A stretch of 64,000 bases of DNA from Paenibacillus odorifer (GTDB taxonomy: Bacteria; Bacillota; Bacilli; Paenibacillales; Paenibacillaceae): the NCBI RefSeq assembly GCF_000758725.1, contig NZ_CP009428.1, positions 5,890,001 through 5,954,000 of the forward strand, given 5' to 3'. Made by a program: the position numbers and the translations under genes. The notes under the pieces were generated by a model. That model did not search any database. It saw only the letters and a program-made list of their open reading frames with translations, and had not been told where the DNA came from. Each line of letters opens with the position of its first letter. Position 1 is the stretch's first letter. Shown one piece after another: positions 46,445 through 54,432 of the stretch.

Positions 46445-47074
46445 TTATTGAGGAATATAAGGGTTACGAACTTTTTCAAAACCGATAGTTGTTCGTGAGC
46501 CGTGACCTGGATAAACCTTCACTCCATCATCCATTTTGTACAGCTTGCCACGAATAGAATCGAACAAATCACGTTCTCTGCCACCAGGCAAATCGGTGCG
46601 CCCAACTCCCATCTTAAACAGTACATCTCCAGAGAATAAATCATTCCCGCATAGGAAGCTGACACTGCCCGGAGAGTGCCCAGGTGTGTGGTACACCCGG
46701 AAGGTATGTCCGATGAATTGCAGAACTTGTCCTTCTGCCAGATCATACTCTGCAGGATCTGTAGTCAGAGGAGGCGAAATATCAGTCCACATCAATGAAC
46801 CATTCAGCTTAGGGCTGCTGAGCCATTCACTTTCTAGTGGATGTAAATAAACAGGACATTTCTTAGCTTTACGAATTTCGTCTACGCCGCCCATATGGTC
46901 AAAGTGCGCATGCGTTAGCAAAATAGCCTCGATCTCCATCCCTTCGATACTCCGCACTAATGCCGCAGGATTCATGCCGGGATCAATAATGATTCCCTTC
47001 GTTGGATCCGCACCTGTCAGCAAGTAGGCATTGGTCTGAAGCGGACCTAAATTAAACGAACGTATATTTAGCAT
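46445..47074 (-). CDS. MBL-fold metallo-hydrolase (YqgX/glyoxalase II-like)
   Basis: A 209-residue zinc hydrolase with the metal motif LLTHAHFDHMGG (HxHxDH), later ligands in YHTPGHSPGSVSF, the Asp in FSGDVLF and the last His in YPGHGS. Glyoxalase-II-like members split thioesters; YqgX of Bacillus acts on bacillithiol adducts of methylglyoxal. Exact substrate here is open. It lies 4 bases after the thioredoxin-like gene, in an operon DedA-thioredoxin-like-MBL. Confidence 0.9.
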   Translation of the reverse strand: MLNIRSFNLGPLQTNAYLLTGADPTKGIIIDPGMNPAALVRSIEGMEIEAILLTHAHFDHMGGVDEIRKAKKCPVYLHPLESEWLSSPKLNGSLMWTDISPPLTTDPAEYDLAEGQVLQFIGHTFRVYHTPGHSPGSVSFLCGNDLFSGDVLFKMGVGRTDLPGGRERDLFDSIRGKLYKMDDGVKVYPGHGSRTTIGFEKVRNPYIPQ

Positions 47075-47078
47075 CGGT

Positions 47079-47645
47079 CTAGAATCCGGAAATCAGACTA
47101 CGCAGCTCTTTTGCGATAACTGCCTGTGATTCCGTTCCTTCCCCATAAGCATGCCCCATAGCCTTACGTACTTCTGCGATTTTGCTGTCGTAATCAGCAG
47201 CCTCACGATCAGGATTCTCACGTTTGAACTCTCTCATTAGGCTCTGCACATGCTCTGGACGAGGACCCCAATGTCCAAGCACGTATCCGCCGGTATCCGC
47301 AAAGATCACAATCGGAACAGATCTTCCGCCCATGGTCAAGAATTCATCCATAAGCTCCTGATTCTCTTCCAAAATGAATACCTCTGTCTTCATTCCGGCA
47401 GTCTCCAAAATACGGAAAACCGCAGGGACATTACGTACTACATCTCCACACCAATCAGCGGCAAGGATAAGTACCCGCAAATCGTCACGATGGTTCAGAC
47501 TTTCGAAATATTCCTTGTCGCTCTCATCTTCCCAAGAAAACTTCTCATACCAGGATTCAAAAGCCTGCTGGTTCTTCGTCATGCTTTCTACAAATTGGCG
47601 CGGTGTAAGACCTTTTCCAAATTTATGAGCTACATTCGGTTTCAT
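47079..47645 (-). CDS. Thioredoxin-like protein with single-Cys WCGD motif
   Basis: A 188-residue protein with a thioredoxin fold in its middle: LRVLILAADWCGDVVRNVPA, then GGRSVPIVIFADTGG with the conserved cis-Pro. The usual CxxC is reduced to one Cys (WCGD), as is common in this subfamily, so classical disulfide reductase activity is unlikely. It starts inside the end of the DedA gene (4-base overlap) and is followed by the hydrolase. Function unknown; thiol or bacillithiol chemistry is a guess from context. Confidence 0.85.
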   Translation of the reverse strand: MKPNVAHKFGKGLTPRQFVESMTKNQQAFESWYEKFSWEDESDKEYFESLNHRDDLRVLILAADWCGDVVRNVPAVFRILETAGMKTEVFILEENQELMDEFLTMGGRSVPIVIFADTGGYVLGHWGPRPEHVQSLMREFKRENPDREAADYDSKIAEVRKAMGHAYGEGTESQAVIAKELRSLISGF

Positions 47646-48256
47646 TTTGCAGTCCCTCTCTTCTTGGATTTAAACCACTTATACACAAAATAAATGATGA
47701 TTAGTGCTAACGCTACAAGAATAATTTCGTTGGTGTACTTAGCTGCTACTTCGTCAATATCTTCCCACTTATTCCCCAATGTCATACCGAGATATACAAA
47801 CAAAGCACTCCATGGAATAACAGCAAGTGTAGTCAATAAAGTGAACTTACCTAAAGGCATACGAGAAATCCCCGCTGGAACGGAAATGGCATGGCGAACA
47901 ACGGGAATAAAGCGTGCCGTAAAGATTACGCCTGTCCCATATTTATTGAACCACTCTTCCGAATGATCAATATGCTTCTTTTGGATAAGAATATATTTCC
48001 CGTATTTCTCCAGTACAGGCCTGCCCCCATAACGGCCAATCCAATATACAAAGATCTGGGCAATCACTCCGCCTATCGTACCAAACAATACTGCGCCGAA
48101 AAAATTAATATCTCCACTCCATACCAAGAAACCACCGAAAGCCAATACAATTTCACTCGGAATAACTTCAATCATCAGTCCGATCATAATCCCAAAATAA
48201 CCAAGACTCTGAATCCATTCAAATAATGTCGAGATCAGATCAGAAATAAAATGCAA
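47642..48256 (-). CDS. DedA family membrane protein
   Basis: A 204-residue membrane protein with four to five helices and the DedA/SNARE-associated motifs EVIPSEIVLAFGGFLVW, GRYGGRPVLEKYGKYI and FTARFIPVVRHAISVPAG. DedA proteins are lipid flippases for undecaprenyl phosphate or phosphatidylethanolamine and influence envelope stress and peptide resistance. Start is TTG 48256 with GGAGGAGGAG in front. First gene of the three-gene unit. Confidence 0.92.
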   Translation of the reverse strand: MHFISDLISTLFEWIQSLGYFGIMIGLMIEVIPSEIVLAFGGFLVWSGDINFFGAVLFGTIGGVIAQIFVYWIGRYGGRPVLEKYGKYILIQKKHIDHSEEWFNKYGTGVIFTARFIPVVRHAISVPAGISRMPLGKFTLLTTLAVIPWSALFVYLGMTLGNKWEDIDEVAAKYTNEIILVALALIIIYFVYKWFKSKKRGTAK

Positions 48257-48544
48257 ACGTGCTCCTCCTCCCTTTTCCGCAGAATATGGCTACATGTATC
48301 AAGCTAATCGCCTTTGGCATCTTTATAAGACGCTAAGCGTTTAAGCGAGTGAAATATAAGAACATAAAAGCATAGATACTAATCTTATACTTTCTTATAT
48401 TTTTAAAAGCTTTGCCGCTCTGCTATATTTTCCAGTTTCTCTTAGCCTATTCTAGCACAAGCAACCTTATCACTTCTACTTACGCGGCAAGCAGCTTCTA
48501 TCTTCCAATCCACACTTAAAAAGAGTTTGAGTAACAGGCATAAA
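48257..48544. other. Intergenic region upstream of the DedA gene
   Basis: About 290 bases without a gene. It holds the repeat copy at 48307-48342 and a perfect 11-bp inverted repeat AAATATAAGAA/TTCTTATATTT with arms at 48352-48362 and 48392-48402. Confidence 0.5.
48307..48342. repeat. Short palindromic element, copy 2
   Basis: Reads AATCGCCTTTGGCATCTTTA then TAAGACGCTAAGCGTTTA; about three quarters of positions agree with the element at 36996-37036, including GCCTT-GGC, TTTAT and AAGCGTTTA. Confidence 0.45.
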
Positions 48545-48595
48545 CAAAAAAGGTGAACAAATTCCACCAATAAAGGGAAAATGAACACCTTTTTA
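48545..48595 (-). terminator. Terminator after the SDR gene
   Basis: Stem AAAAAGGTG/CACCTTTTT with a loop of about 30 bases; T run on the minus strand. Confidence 0.65.
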
Positions 48596-48606
48596 TCTGC
48601 GCTCAA

Positions 48607-49365
48607 TTAATAAGCCATCCAACCGGCATCAGCCGTTATCACCGATCCATTCAAAAAGCTTGCAGCATCTGAAGCCAAAAATAAGACTACCGAAGCAATC
48701 TCACTGCTTTCCCCTGTCCGTGGCATCGACGCCATACCTTCGCCCGCTTTTTGACTCCCAAAAGGACTTGGATCAGACAGATCAATATTTGTCTTTACTC
48801 CGCCCGGCGCTATGGCATTACAGCGAATCCCAAGCTTAGCGTATTGAAATCCTATATTTTTGGTCATCCCGATTACAGCATGTTTAGAGGAAGTATAAGC
48901 CACTCCCGCACGCGAGCCCGCTAAGCCGCCAATAGAGGCTACATTGATGATACATCCGCTTTCCTGCGCCATAAAAATCGGCAAAACCTTACGAATGGCT
49001 CTCATCGGACCGGTTACGTTGACCGCAAGCACCTGCTCCCACATGTCATCAGTGATCTCGTGCGCTGGCGTCATTTTATCCATAATACCGGCATTGTTAA
49101 CAAGGATATGAAGGCCTCCAAACTGTGTGGTTGCGGCATCAATCATTCGCTGTGTGTCCTCTTCCTTCGAGACATCTGCCTTTACGGGATAGATAACTCC
49201 GTGTCCCTCACCCGTTTCTGCCTTTTTTGCCACCGCTTCTACATTGTCCAGATGGATATCCGCAGCAATCACTTTAGCCCCCTGTTGGGCAAAAAGAAGA
49301 GCAATCGCTTCTCCAATCCCCGATCCTGCACCTGTAACAATTGCGACTTTATTGGTTAGTATCAT
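48607..49365 (-). CDS. Short-chain dehydrogenase/reductase (SDR)
   Basis: A 252-residue classical SDR: cofactor motif TGAGSGIG (about 11-18), NNAG (about 90), catalytic Ser in NVASIGG and Tyr/Lys in YTSSKHAV, and late motif SDAASFLNGSVITADAGW. The Asp after the second strand (AADIH) suggests NAD(H) preference. Substrate unknown. ATG 49365 is used because GAGGAG lies before it. Monocistronic. Confidence 0.92.
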   Translation of the reverse strand: MILTNKVAIVTGAGSGIGEAIALLFAQQGAKVIAADIHLDNVEAVAKKAETGEGHGVIYPVKADVSKEEDTQRMIDAATTQFGGLHILVNNAGIMDKMTPAHEITDDMWEQVLAVNVTGPMRAIRKVLPIFMAQESGCIINVASIGGLAGSRAGVAYTSSKHAVIGMTKNIGFQYAKLGIRCNAIAPGGVKTNIDLSDPSPFGSQKAGEGMASMPRTGESSEIASVVLFLASDAASFLNGSVITADAGWMAY

Positions 49366-49509
49366 ATATCTGCTCCTCTGCATCGTATGTTCGGTGCATC
49401 AAGGAATGCATGCCCATCGTTAGTATTAACAGGAGTCGGCTTTGGACGGCAGTTAATTTTAAAGATTCGGTGACACTTTTACACACGCTATTGCTAAGTG
49501 AATACTGCA

Positions 49510-49563
49510 TTGACAGCTATGAAAGTGAAGAGCTATTATATATTTAGATAATTATTTAAATAT
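49510..49563 (+). promoter_or_regulatory. sdpRI promoter with overlapping near-palindrome
   Basis: TTGACA (49510-49515) and TATTAT (49534-49539) are 18 bases apart. Directly after, 49540-49563 is a 24-bp AT-rich dyad with 22 of 24 positions symmetric (ATATTTAGATAA and its near complement). Position over the start point fits autorepression by the ArsR-type product. Confidence 0.7.
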
Positions 49564-49581
49564 CGAAAGGCAGGGTGGAAT

Positions 49582-49920
49582 ATGAATGAATCCTTTAAAG
49601 CACTAGCTGATCCTACCCGTCGCCAAATCATTCGGTTACTAAGGGAGAAAGATCGAACCGCAGGTGAAATCGCAGATTTTTTCAACATGTCTAAGCCAAG
49701 CATTTCTCACCATCTGAATGCGCTGAAGCATGCCGATCTGGTACAGGATGAGCGAAAAGGACAATTTATTATGTACTCGCTAAACACCACAGTCCTCGAA
49801 GAGGTTCTCGGTTGGTTATTGGAGCTCACTGGTACAGGTAAGCAAACGGAGACGGAGAGTAAATCGCTGGACGGAAAGCAGCAACGTCAGGATATCGATT
49901 CCAAAAAGGAGGCGGATTAA
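49582..49920 (+). CDS. sdpR: ArsR/SdpR-family transcriptional repressor
   Basis: A 112-residue winged-helix repressor beginning MNESFKALADPTRRQIIRLL, with recognition helix region MSKPSISHHLNALKHADLV and wing ERKGQFIMYSLN. No Cys metal site of the ArsC type is seen, as in SdpR. A polar C-terminal tail (TGTGKQTETESKSLDGK) is extra. It overlaps sdpI by one base (TAATG). In Bacillus SdpR represses sdpRI, and SdpI bound to the SdpC toxin sequesters it. Confidence 0.9.
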   Translation: MNESFKALADPTRRQIIRLLREKDRTAGEIADFFNMSKPSISHHLNALKHADLVQDERKGQFIMYSLNTTVLEEVLGWLLELTGTGKQTETESKSLDGKQQRQDIDSKKEAD

Positions 49921-50576
49921 TGATGAAAGATTTCAAATGGAGATGGCAGGATACCCTCATCGTAATATTAGGTTTAGCTACATTAGCCTACGCTCTGATC
50001 AATTACAGCAAGCTGCCGCAGGAGTTACCAGCACAGTTTGGAATTACGGGTAAGGTCAACAGATACTGGGACAAAAATATAGCTATTTTTGTGTTCGGAA
50101 TCTTAGGCATTGTGCTCCCGCTAATCATGCAGTTCACACGCAGCATCGACCCTAAGCGGGACAATTACAAAAAATTCGAAAATGCCTATGCCATGAGCAG
50201 ACTTGCTATTGGGATGCTTTTTAATCTAATGCTGGTGCTGTCGATTGCTTACGGCCTAGGTAAAGATATAAACGTTGGGAAGATCGCCATAGGCGCTGTC
50301 GGAATAATGTTCATTGCTCTCGGCAACTACATGCCACAGGTAAAAGATAATTACTTGTTTGGGGTTCGTACAGCCTGGACGCTCGCCAACCCTGAGGTAT
50401 GGCGAAAAACACATCGCCTATCCGGGATAATGTGGATGATCGGTGGCCTACTTATTTTTGCAGGAGCCTTTTTGAGCGGAGCCTTGTCTCAGCTTCTTAT
50501 TATTACGGCACTCGTACTTGCAATTATCGTGCCCATTCTCTACTCCTGGATGATTTCACGTCCGCTAAAATCGTAA
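49920..50576 (+). CDS. sdpI: SdpI family immunity membrane protein
   Basis: A 218-residue protein with six hydrophobic helices and the SdpI motif SKLPQELPAQFGITGKVNRY (DUF1648) after the first helix, plus GNYMPQVKDNYLFGVRTAWT in the middle, both typical of SdpI. It would protect against SdpC-like or other killing peptides and signal through SdpR. No sdpABC toxin genes are near, so it may serve defence against neighbours. Converges with the ligase gene: the two stops overlap (50565-50576). Confidence 0.92.
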   Translation: MMKDFKWRWQDTLIVILGLATLAYALINYSKLPQELPAQFGITGKVNRYWDKNIAIFVFGILGIVLPLIMQFTRSIDPKRDNYKKFENAYAMSRLAIGMLFNLMLVLSIAYGLGKDINVGKIAIGAVGIMFIALGNYMPQVKDNYLFGVRTAWTLANPEVWRKTHRLSGIMWMIGGLLIFAGAFLSGALSQLLIITALVLAIIVPILYSWMISRPLKS

Positions 50577-53165
50577 AGCCAACATACTAAGCCGTCGACT
50601 CAAGTCGTCGGCTTGTTCTGTCATTTGGAACTCACGGTCATTATGTTGCCCTCCTTTATTAGCCTCCTCTTCTGCCAACTTTCTATATTCCAGAAGAAGT
50701 TCATTCCCAGAGGCGACGCAGACTAGGCCTTCCTTTCGCTTTCCTTCTGCAAGCTTTTTTTGCCCCATAAGAAGCATCCCTTCAATCGCCTTCACCCACT
50801 TGGCATTGTTGTACTTATCCAGCCTAAGGCTCTGGCCTATCCAATATAACGCTGCCCCCGGATGGTCACTGCTCATCCATCGTTCAGCCAGCTCCCAGCT
50901 TAAGCTGGCATTCTCGGGAGAATACAACAAACTCTGCCGAAGCAGACTCACGCTCTGTTCACCCGAGAGCAGCCTAGATAATGCTATAGCCGTTCGAGGT
51001 GACCGGGGATTCCACCCCAGCGATTGCTGTAGCAGCTCTACCTTCACCGAAGGATCCACCGACATAATCGCTTGTCGATAGAACTTCTCTCCTTGAGCGG
51101 CGTGAAAAGATAGCACCCCCAGCATAAGCGAAAAACAACATGCCGCAGTTCCGATTAGTCGGCGAAGGCGGATTTGGGGTGGTTTCTTAGGTGTGGAGTG
51201 AGCGATTAGCGGATTCGCTGGTGTAGAGACATTGGTAAGGGGGTTCGTGGATGTGGAGTGAGCGATTAGTGGATTCGCAGGTGTAGTGACATTGGTGAGC
51301 GGGTTCGTGGATGTGGAGTGAGCGATTAGCGGATTCGCTGGTGTAGAGACATTGGTGAGCCGGTTCGTAGATGTGGAGTGAACGATTAGTGGATTCGCAG
51401 GTGTAGTGACATTGGTGAGCGGGTTCGTGGATGTGGAGTGAGCGATTAGTGGATTCGCTGGTGTAGTGACATTGGTGAGCGGGTTCGTGGATGTGGAGTG
51501 AGTTGGCAGCTTGGTCTCAGACTGAGGGTGGGTAGACGCAGATTGATGTTTCTGCTTATGCTCAGCCAGAGCAATCGCTGGCAGCCAGAATAGCAGCAGC
51601 CAAAATAATCCATAGCTCCAATCAAAATCGACGACGCTGTGCAAGACGATGACCAGAAACGGCGGCAGCAACCGCGGCGATTTAGTAGCCAGCAGCCAGC
51701 CTGCTGCCAACAGCATAAGGAGTATGGCTGCAAGACCAACGAATCCTAAGTTCAACAGGATGTCGAGGTATCCATTATGCACCTGGCTGCCTACATAAGG
51801 GCGAGATTGGGCGGCAAGGTATGAATGCCGCCAAGTCTCACCCCCACGTCCCAGCCAAGGTGCCTCTACCGCTAGCCGCCAGGCGTCGCGGTAGAACAGC
51901 CCGCGCGCGGATACCGTCGATGACGGTCCGGTGATCCGCTCGCGCACGTGCAGGAGGACGGCGATCCCCGCCGCCGTCCAACCTGCCGCCGCCAATGCCA
52001 GCATGGCGGCTCGGGCAGTGCCCGCCGCGCCGCGCTGGCGGCGGCACAGCCATAGGCCGGCTAGCAGCGCGCCGGCCCAGTGCCCGGCCAGCAACAGCAG
52101 GCCGGGCACTGGCTCTACCGCCAACCCGGCACGGGCCAGTTGGCGGTAGAGTAGCGCCGCGGCGGCCACGGGCGCAGCGCCAGCAGCAAGAAGCGGCGCG
52201 ATTAGCTGCCGCTTCCAGAGCAAGACGGCGGCGCAGGCGCAAGCCGCCGTCAGCCATGCGCCGCGCGACTCGGTGAGGAGCAGCGCGGCGGTGTACGGGA
52301 ACAGCGGCAGCAAGCGCAGCAGCGCGGCGGTCGTGCTTCCCGCTTTTCCCTGCTCCGCTTCTACGCCTTCTTCCCCTCTGCTCCTCCGTTCCGCATCTGC
52401 GCACTCCATCCCCAGCCCAACACTTCTTGCCCCCAACATATTCGTGCTCTTTTTTGGATCCCCATAATAAACAGCAACAGCAAATAGCCGTTCCAGCAGA
52501 AAAACAGCCATCACAGCACCAAAAGCATTCGGATATTCCATCAATCCTGCTAATCTAACCCCTGTGGCGCTCACTTCTGCTGAATTGCTGTAGGCCACAG
52601 CGAAAGGCAACTTTACCACTCCACACACAGCCAATAAAGCGCTCAGGCATAAAGTCATACCCAGCATAGACCAAATTACATTTAAAATCCGGCGTCCCAC
52701 CAGGTTCACCGCACAAAAACAAACCAATATTGCAAAGCTAGCATACAAGCCCCACCGCAGCATTTCATTCATAGTTCCCTGGGAAGAAAGTGGCCCGCAC
52801 AACCAATGAATCACATAAAGCGATAGAATAATTAAAGGGACGCTTAATAATATTCTTAACGCCCTATTTTCTCCACTAACTTGACTAACTTCACTAACTT
52901 TACTAACCCCATTGACTCCCGTAAAACCTCTTACTGCACCTGCACCTACTCCTCCCCCACTTCTTCTCCATATGCCAACCCCAACAAGAATATAAAGCGA
53001 GCACGCACAACACAGCACAAACCATAAGGTAAGAAAGGGATACATCTCATCAGTAAAAAACAATCCCCGCAACAAACAAGCACCCACCCCAGCCGCTATC
53101 ACTAAGCCTCCACAAATATATGCAATTGATGATTCCAGACTCCAGTCTTTTTTAAAACGCCACAT
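50565..53165 (-). CDS. O-antigen ligase (Wzy/WaaL)-like membrane protein with tandem-repeat linker and TPR-like tail
   Basis: An 866-residue membrane protein with about twelve helices in residues 10-540. The ligase signature lies around 420-480 (RGLFYRDAWRLAVEAPWLG, then SQVHNGYLDILLNLGFVG with the conserved His). Residues about 554-658 are five 20-residue repeats (HSTSTNPLTNVTTPANPLIA). A further helix and a TPR-like helical tail follow (LLQQSLGWNPRSPRTAIALS, YWIGQSLRLDKYNNAKW). It would join or polymerise a surface glycan; substrate unknown. A loop near residue 90 carries a second short repeat (VSKVSEVSQVSG). The central third is much richer in G+C and Ala/Arg than the neighbourhood. Stands alone, without other glycan genes. 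Confidence 0.82.
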   Translation of the reverse strand: MWRFKKDWSLESSIAYICGGLVIAAGVGACLLRGLFFTDEMYPFLTLWFVLCCACSLYILVGVGIWRRSGGGVGAGAVRGFTGVNGVSKVSEVSQVSGENRALRILLSVPLIILSLYVIHWLCGPLSSQGTMNEMLRWGLYASFAILVCFCAVNLVGRRILNVIWSMLGMTLCLSALLAVCGVVKLPFAVAYSNSAEVSATGVRLAGLMEYPNAFGAVMAVFLLERLFAVAVYYGDPKKSTNMLGARSVGLGMECADAERRSRGEEGVEAEQGKAGSTTAALLRLLPLFPYTAALLLTESRGAWLTAACACAAVLLWKRQLIAPLLAAGAAPVAAAALLYRQLARAGLAVEPVPGLLLLAGHWAGALLAGLWLCRRQRGAAGTARAAMLALAAAGWTAAGIAVLLHVRERITGPSSTVSARGLFYRDAWRLAVEAPWLGRGGETWRHSYLAAQSRPYVGSQVHNGYLDILLNLGFVGLAAILLMLLAAGWLLATKSPRLLPPFLVIVLHSVVDFDWSYGLFWLLLFWLPAIALAEHKQKHQSASTHPQSETKLPTHSTSTNPLTNVTTPANPLIAHSTSTNPLTNVTTPANPLIVHSTSTNRLTNVSTPANPLIAHSTSTNPLTNVTTPANPLIAHSTSTNPLTNVSTPANPLIAHSTPKKPPQIRLRRLIGTAACCFSLMLGVLSFHAAQGEKFYRQAIMSVDPSVKVELLQQSLGWNPRSPRTAIALSRLLSGEQSVSLLRQSLLYSPENASLSWELAERWMSSDHPGAALYWIGQSLRLDKYNNAKWVKAIEGMLLMGQKKLAEGKRKEGLVCVASGNELLLEYRKLAEEEANKGGQHNDREFQMTEQADDLSRRLSMLALRF
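51191..51504. repeat. 60-bp in-frame tandem repeat (five copies plus partial)
   Basis: The unit begins GTGTGGAGTGAGCGATTAG on the plus strand and repeats every 60 bases exactly. Copies differ at a few positions (e.g. AGAGAC/AGTGAC, GCTGG/GCAGG), alternating in a way that suggests conversion or unequal exchange. It keeps the reading frame and encodes the 20-residue Thr/Ser/Asn/Pro repeat of the ligase-like protein. Confidence 0.95.
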
Positions 53166-53276
53166 TTAGATACCCCTGTACTCGTTAATTTATCTCTATC
53201 CTTTCCACATTTCCCTTATACAAGACTAGAACGCAAAAAGACGATACCTCTCCACAAAGGAGCCGTACCGTCCTAA

Positions 53277-54345
53277 CCATTAGATCGCACTAGCTGTACT
53301 ATCCGAATTCTCATTCAAAAAAGCTATATAGTTGTAAAAAGTACAACTAATCCCGTGCTTTCGCTGCTTACTTCCACTTTAATTGCACTTAGTGCAACTA
53401 TTTTTCAAGAATCCCGCCGTATGGGGAGTATTGTTCGTTTTTAAGTGTACAAAGTGCAACTAAATCACTAAAACGCAGCTTCAGAGCATATTTAGTTGCA
53501 CAAAGTACAACTAAACCAACTCACCATTAGATCGCACTAGCCGTACCGTCCTCATCATTGAATCGCACTCACTGCACCATCCTAACCATTAGATCGCACT
53601 AGCTGTACTATCCAAATTTCCATCCAAAAAAGCTATATAGTTGTAAAAAGTGCAGCTAATCCCGTGCTTTTGCTGCTTACTTCTACTTTAATTGTACTTT
53701 CTGCAACTATTTTTCGAGAATCCCGCCATATGCGGAGTATTGTTCGTTTTTAAGTGTACAAAGTGCAACTAAATCACTAAAACGCAGCTTCTGAGCATAT
53801 TTAGTTGCACAAAGTACAACTAAACCAACTCGCCATTAGATCGCACTAGCTGCACCGTCCTAACCATTAGATCGCACTAGCTGCACCGTTCTAACCATTA
53901 GATCACACTAGCCGTACCGTCCTCACCATTAGATCACAATAGCCGGACCGTCCTAACCATTTGATCGCATTAGCTGCCTATCCGAATTCCCATCCAAAAA
54001 AGCTACATAGTTGTAAAAAGTACAACTAATCCTGTACTTTCACCGCTTACTTCCACTTTAATTGTACTTTGTGCAACTGTTTTTCGAGAATCCCGCCATA
54101 TGCAGAGTATTGTTCGTTTTTAAGTGCACAAAGTGCAACTAAATCACTAAAACGCAGCTTCTGAGCATATTTAGTTGCACAAAGTACAACTAAACCAACT
54201 CGCCATTAGATCGCACTAGCTGCACCGTCCTAACCATTAGATCACACTAGCCGTACCGTCCTAACCATTTGATCGCACTAGCTGTACTATCCAATTTCCT
54301 ATTAAAAATGCTATATAGTTGTAAAAAGTACAACTTATCGAATTA
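53277..54345. repeat. Intergenic array of large palindrome-rich direct repeats
   Basis: Three units start at 53277 (309 bases), 53586 (371) and 53957 (308); a fourth, truncated, runs from 54265 to about 54345. Each starts CCATTAGATCGCACTAGCTG-like and contains hairpins, e.g. TAGTTGTA/TACAACTA (53329-53349), TTGCACT-T-AGTGCAA (53383-53397) and TTTAGTTG/CAACTAAA (53491-53515), then a 31-bp tandem subrepeat in two to four copies. Unit length differences are whole multiples of 31 (371-309=62). No open frame or ribosome-binding site is conserved between units. Confidence 0.95.
53524..53585. repeat. 31-bp minisatellite inside repeat unit 1
   Basis: Two copies of the 31-base subunit (CCATTAGATCGCACTAGC...CCTAA type), the second diverged. 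The same subunit occurs four times at about 53833-53956 and twice at about 54203-54264. Confidence 0.85.
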
Positions 54346-54432
54346 GCCTGCACCTATAAGTGCCCATTCTACAGTCATACCGTTCTACCATGCTACAGTC
54401 CTACCGTTCTACGCTCTCTACCTTAATACCCT
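54346..54432. other. Short degenerate repeats after the methyltransferase gene
   Basis: CTACAGTC and TACCGTTCTAC recur two or more times. No terminator hairpin is obvious, so the methyltransferase transcript may run into the repeat array. Confidence 0.5.

Noticed and set aside
51838..52404. 188-codon Arg/Ala-rich minus-strand frame
   Set aside because: It is an off-frame shadow in the G+C-rich part of the ligase-like gene.
53277..54345. CRISPR array
   Set aside because: The 31-bp subrepeats are directly adjacent without unique spacers, the larger units are 300 bp or more, and no cas genes are near.
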